Assembly: GCA_050732635.1 (NCBI GenBank)
Contig: JBOHRE010000073.1
Span: 1-16,865 of the forward strand
Length of the DNA stretch: 16,865 nt
From: JBOHRE01 sp050732635
Lineage (GTDB): Bacteria; Gemmatimonadota; Gemmatimonadetes; Longimicrobiales; RSA9
Direction: 5' to 3'
Made by a program: the position numbers and the translations under genes. The notes below the pieces were generated by a model. The model did not search any database, was not told the origin of the DNA, and worked only from the letters and a program-made list of their open reading frames with translations. Numbering within the stretch: the first letter of the stretch is position 1; each line of letters begins with the position of its first letter. Positions 13,977 through 16,865 of the stretch are shown here, in pieces.

Positions 13977-15516
13977 TCTCCTGCTCCAGCCTCATGGTCA
14001 CGCCGAAGGTGCGCTCCAGGAGCTTGCCCTTCTTGTCGATGGCCCAGCGCTCCAGGAGCTGATCGCCAGCCGCGATGATCCGGAGCCGCAGCTCGCCATT
14101 CGCGATGCTCGCCTTCACCTCACGTACACGCTGCACGTGCTCGCGATCCAGCGCGTCGGCGACCCGCAGCAGGGCGGCCAGCTTCACGACCCGCTCGCGG
14201 TCATCGCCGTTCAACTCGGCGTAGCCCTCGTGCTCCTCCTTCGGCTCGGCCTTGCGGTGATAGCGTGCGACCAGCGAGACCAGGCCGATCTGCTCGGGGC
14301 TGAACCCCGGCAGCTCCGAGTGCGAGATCAGGTAATAGGCGTGCTTGTGGTGCGCGCGGTAGGAGACGAACTGGCCGATGTCGTGCAGCAGCGCAGCGGC
14401 AACCAGGATGCGGCGATCGCGCGCCGGCAGCGCATGCAGTGCCGCGAGCTGGTCGTACAACGAGGCCGCGAGCTGCGCGACGTGCACCGCATGCGCTTCG
14501 TCGAAGTCGAAGCGCCGCCCCAGCTCGAGCGCGCCCGCGTAGACGTCCTGATCGTGGCGGCTCGCATGCTGCGCGTGGGCCAGCAGATCGTCCACGAGAT
14601 CGACGAGCACGCCATCCTTGAGCCCGACCTGGGGCACCAGGATCACCTCGGCGCCGTATGCTGCGGCGATCCGCTCGTAGATCACCGCGGCCGGCAGGAT
14701 CACGTCGGCGCGGTCCTCACGCAGGTCCAGCTCACGCATTCGTTCCTCGACGGACAGGCCGGACAGCGTTCGGATCGAGGCGCGCAGCTCGGCCAGTGGC
14801 AGCTGCACGACGCCGTCGCCGACCGAGGCCGGATCGCTGAGCCGGACGAGCGCTTCGATGTTGCCGCCGGTCGCGATGACGCCGGCCGGACGAACGCGGC
14901 GGCGCCCGCGAGGCAGCTCGAGTTGCAGCGTCGCCACGTATTCCTCGAGCAGTCGGCGAAAGCGCGCAGGCGAGGCGGAGCGATCACCGAGCTCCTCGAG
15001 CAACCGCACCGTGCCGACCGAGTGCGAGACACTCCAGGCGATGGCGGAACTGGTGACCAACGAGATTTCGACGCTGCCGCCGCCCAGGTCCATCAGAATC
15101 CATTTGCGTCGTCCGAGCTGCATGCGCTCCCGCACGGCGAGCCAGATCAGCCGTGCTTCCTCGGCACCGGTGATCAGCTCGACGCGCAGGCCCGCCTGCT
15201 CCCGGGCACGCCGAACCAGCTCGGCGCCATTGCGGCTCTCGCGGGCCGCGCTGGTGGCAACCGCACGCGTGTGCTCGACGCCGATCTCGTCGAGACGGCG
15301 ACGAAAGCCGACCAGCGTCGCGACGGCGCGGTCCAGCGTCGCGTCCGACAGCTCGCGCCGCGCGAACGCGTCGGCGCCGAGCCGCACGGGCTCGCGTACG
15401 TAGTCCAGCTCCACGCGTTCACCCGACGGTCGGAACTCGGCTGCCATCAGTCGGATCGCGTTCGAGCCGATGTCGATGGCGCCAACGCGCAGCGGCAGCA
15501 CGCCCGCCGGCGTCAT
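13963..15516 (-). CDS. ppx: Exopolyphosphatase / pppGpp phosphatase (Ppx/GppA) with C-terminal HD domain
   Basis: A 517-residue Ppx/GppA-family enzyme of the actin-like ATPase fold, which trims terminal phosphate from polyphosphate and/or converts pppGpp to ppGpp. Seen: phosphate loop 1 IDIGSNAIRL (14-23); GAEEARLIW with the paired acidic residues Glu119-Glu120; loop 2 MDLGGGSVE (142-150); GTVRLLE (168-174); and IATGGNIEAL (214-223). A C-terminal HD-type helical domain follows (about 325-465), with ALLHDIG (His378, Asp379), HHKHAYYLI and ARYHRK. The length matches long E. coli-type Ppx rather than short actinobacterial forms. The ATG at 15514-15516 was chosen because AGGA lies six bases upstream. 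An in-frame GTG at 15562-15564 adds 16 residues without a ribosome-binding site. First gene of the run and next to the candidate promoter. Ppx and GppA cannot be told apart by eye; the PPK1 in the same operon favours Ppx. Confidence 0.92.
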   Translation of the reverse strand: MTPAGVLPLRVGAIDIGSNAIRLMAAEFRPSGERVELDYVREPVRLGADAFARRELSDATLDRAVATLVGFRRRLDEIGVEHTRAVATSAARESRNGAELVRRAREQAGLRVELITGAEEARLIWLAVRERMQLGRRKWILMDLGGGSVEISLVTSSAIAWSVSHSVGTVRLLEELGDRSASPARFRRLLEEYVATLQLELPRGRRRVRPAGVIATGGNIEALVRLSDPASVGDGVVQLPLAELRASIRTLSGLSVEERMRELDLREDRADVILPAAVIYERIAAAYGAEVILVPQVGLKDGVLVDLVDDLLAHAQHASRHDQDVYAGALELGRRFDFDEAHAVHVAQLAASLYDQLAALHALPARDRRILVAAALLHDIGQFVSYRAHHKHAYYLISHSELPGFSPEQIGLVSLVARYHRKAEPKEEHEGYAELNGDDRERVVKLAALLRVADALDREHVQRVREVKASIANGELRLRIIAAGDQLLERWAIDKKGKLLERTFGVTMRLEQENGDD

Positions 15517-15588
15517 GGTTTCCTGCGACCCGGCAGTGGGGCGCGCCACGATCTCCAGACTCACGAGGTTGGGAAGCTAGCCTGCACT

Positions 15589-15618
15589 ATCATCCGCGGC
15601 GCCCTGGTCGCGCAACAA
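15589..15618 (-). promoter_or_regulatory. Candidate sigma70-type promoter of the polyphosphate operon
   Basis: On the minus strand TTGTTG (15613-15618, keeps TTG of the -35) and GATGAT (15589-15594, 4 of 6 consensus bases) stand 18 bases apart. They lie just past the hairpin that follows the upstream gene and about 75 bases before the ppx ATG. Location is good and consensus match modest. If used, transcription would start near 15582, leaving a leader of about 65 bases. Confidence 0.4.
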
Positions 15619-15621
15619 GTC

Positions 15622-15647
15622 GGTAACGGCACGGTCGGGCCGTTACC
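15622..15647 (-). terminator. Hairpin overlapping the stop codon of the EEP lipoprotein gene
   Basis: GGTAACGGC and GCCGTTACC form a perfect 9-bp stem around an 8-base loop. The TAA stop of the upstream gene lies in the first arm (15643-15645). Only a mixed GACTTGTTG follows on the transcribed strand, so the T-tract is poor. It probably separates the EEP gene from the polyphosphate operon. The symmetric arms could instead be an operator beside the candidate promoter. Confidence 0.5.
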
Positions 15648-16728
15648 TGCCGATGACAATGCGCGCCTGCACAGGATGGTGGTCCGATCCGTAACTCGAG
15701 TCGAGCCGCGCCGTCTGCAGGGCCCAGCTCGCCGGCGCGCGCAGCAGCACGTAGTCCAGCCGTCGCAACAGCCCCAGCCGACGCGCCGTCCCCTGCGGCT
15801 GCGGCGCTCCCGGGCGGGGCAGAGTACCGTGCAGGATGCCGAAGGCCGCCTCGGCCGGGCCGCGCAGCCAGGTGTTGAGGTCCGCGCCCAGCAGCACGGC
15901 GCCCGTATCGGGCAAGGCAGCCGCCAGCGCTCGCGCCTGCCTCGCCCGGATGCTGCCGAAGCTGCCTATCAGGTGCCGGAACGAGAAGTTGTCGAGGTGC
16001 GCGCTCGCGACTCGAAGTTGCCAGCGGGTGCCGCTGCGCGTGACGCCGGTCACCGTCGCGGCTGCCGCCACGCGCCGGCGAATGCCGAGCGGCAGCTCGT
16101 GCGCGGCCGGCTCGGTGAGCGGTAGTGTGCTGAGGACTGCGTTGCCGTGATCCTCGCGCGCGTCCAGCTCGAGTCCGTTCCGCACCGATGGAACGTAGAG
16201 GAGGTGTAGCCCGCGGCTGCGGGCGAGTGCATCGATCGGCGGCGCGGGTCCGATTCGGTCCCAGCCGCTGACCTGCGCGCCCGCCGGCAGATCATGCAGG
16301 GCGGGGACCGCGGCGCCGGACCGGTGGACCTCCTGCAACAGCAGGATGAAGTGCGCGGGCGTCGGACCGCTCGTCAGACGCCCGCTACCCAGATCGTCGA
16401 GCAGTGCCGGCAGGTCGCCGGCGCCCAGTCCCGCGTTCCAGGCGATCACCACCAGCGTATCGGCGGGCTCGGCGGCCCTGGTCGGATCGGCGGCCGGCCG
16501 GAACACGAGCGCCGGCCCCACAGCCGCGCAGTAGGCGTCGAGCCCGGCGCGTGGCGCGGAGTCCGCCGGCAGCCGCCAGTGCATGGTGCCGGGCGACGTC
16601 GCCCCGAGCGCCACGGCACGACGACACGCCGCGCCGCTGACGCGAGCCGCGCCACCGCCCTCACCGCAGCCGGCCGACCAGAGCATGGCGAGGATGGCGG
16701 CGAGGGCCGTCACACGCCCGCCGCACAC
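15643..16728 (-). CDS. Predicted lipoprotein of the endonuclease/exonuclease/phosphatase (EEP) family
   Basis: About 361 residues. A hydrophobic leader (TALAAILAMLWSAG) ends in a lipobox Cys (Cys21 from this start), so the protein is probably lipid-anchored and extracytoplasmic. The EEP (DNase I-like) fold follows: VIAWNAGLG with Asn98, LLLQEVH with metal Glu133, then HGNAVLS, ASAHLDN, GADLNTW, LDYVLL and the catalytic SDHHPV near the C-terminus. All main EEP catalytic positions are present, so it should be an active metal-dependent phosphodiesterase or phosphatase. The substrate (nucleic acid, phospholipid or inositol phosphate) is not evident. Start uncertain: the GTG at 16726-16728 has GAGGCGGGG upstream and supplies an Arg before the hydrophobic core; the GTG at 16711-16713 is five codons shorter. 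Longer starts would overlap the upstream small gene. Probably not part of the polyphosphate run because of the hairpin between them. Confidence 0.83.
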   Translation of the reverse strand: MCGGRVTALAAILAMLWSAGCGEGGGAARVSGAACRRAVALGATSPGTMHWRLPADSAPRAGLDAYCAAVGPALVFRPAADPTRAAEPADTLVVIAWNAGLGAGDLPALLDDLGSGRLTSGPTPAHFILLLQEVHRSGAAVPALHDLPAGAQVSGWDRIGPAPPIDALARSRGLHLLYVPSVRNGLELDAREDHGNAVLSTLPLTEPAAHELPLGIRRRVAAAATVTGVTRSGTRWQLRVASAHLDNFSFRHLIGSFGSIRARQARALAAALPDTGAVLLGADLNTWLRGPAEAAFGILHGTLPRPGAPQPQGTARRLGLLRRLDYVLLRAPASWALQTARLDSSYGSDHHPVQARIVIGR

Positions 16729-16741
16729 CGCCCGCCCCGCC

Positions 16742-16865
16742 TCAGAGCAGGTAGCGGTACAGCCCGTACGCGCCGATCGCCGCACCCGTGATCGCGACCA
16801 CCGTGCCGGCATCATCGCCGATCACGAGGCCGGCGATCAGCAGCGCGCCCCCGACGATCATCAGC
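16742..16865 (-). CDS. Small hydrophobic membrane protein (possibly cut by the window edge)
   Basis: An open frame ends with TGA at 16742-16744 and runs to the edge. It encodes about 40 residues: a hydrophobic segment MIVGGALLIAGLVIG, a short Asp-Asp hinge, and a second segment VVAITGAAIGAYGLYRYLL. It has the look of a two-helix, glycine-rich small membrane protein. An ATG at 16859-16861 could start it, but the frame stays open to the edge, so the true start may lie outside. The stop lies 13 bases before the start chosen for the EEP gene, so the two may be co-transcribed. Function unknown. Confidence 0.5.
   Translation of the reverse strand, partial: LMIVGGALLIAGLVIGDDAGTVVAITGAAIGAYGLYRYLL

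Noticed and set aside
13705..16125. Plus-strand open frame (about 806 codons) spanning ppx and parts of its neighbours
   Set aside because: It crosses several well-supported minus-strand genes and the intergenic hairpin, and its product has no recognisable motif.

Overview
The window is G+C-rich (about two thirds by eye). It carries 12 protein genes (two cut by the window edges), all on the minus strand, so transcription runs from right to left. Coding is almost continuous: no gene-free stretch exceeds about 100 bases. I saw no tRNA, rRNA, CRISPR array or insertion sequence. An Omp85-type barrel ending in Phe, Sec signal sequences and a lipobox indicate a diderm bacterium. The G+C content and the cyclase-TolB-TPR protein would fit Gemmatimonadota or a similar soil/sediment phylum, but this placement is an inference.

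Reading in the direction of transcription: at the right edge is the end of a tiny hydrophobic membrane protein (16742-16865), then a predicted lipoprotein of the endonuclease/exonuclease/phosphatase (EEP) fold (15643-16728). Its stop codon lies inside a 9-bp hairpin (15622-15647). A weak sigma70-like promoter (15589-15618) follows, and then a tightly packed nine-gene run: a Ppx/GppA-HD exopolyphosphatase-like protein (13963-15516), two tandem paralogous thymidylate-kinase-like P-loop kinases (13221-13976 and 12514-13230), a DUF4956 membrane protein (11346-12455), a secreted CotH/HipA-kinase-like domain fused to an Omp85-type barrel (8593-11349), a 1051-residue CYTH-PPK1 fusion (5418-8573), a DUF2270 membrane protein (4699-5415), a UspA-like protein (4260-4715), and an SLC13-type permease with two RCK/TrkA-C domains (2448-4247). 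Most junctions overlap by 4-17 bases or are separated by 20 bases or fewer. A GC hairpin follows the permease stop, and then a membrane-bound class III nucleotide cyclase with TolB-like and TPR-like regions runs off the left edge.

The nine-gene run looks like a polyphosphate-centred operon: a polymer-making enzyme (PPK1), a polymer-degrading enzyme (Ppx/GppA), a CYTH tunnel-fold domain, an SLC13 permease (the family of the yeast vacuolar Pi exporter Pho91), and DUF4956 beside a CotH-like kinase domain, which recalls the VTC/DUF4956/CotH neighbourhoods of Gram-positive bacteria. Two nucleotide-kinase paralogues without an obvious partner in this pathway, the outer-membrane kinase-barrel fusion and unusual active-site substitutions in PPK1 make it the most interesting part of the window.
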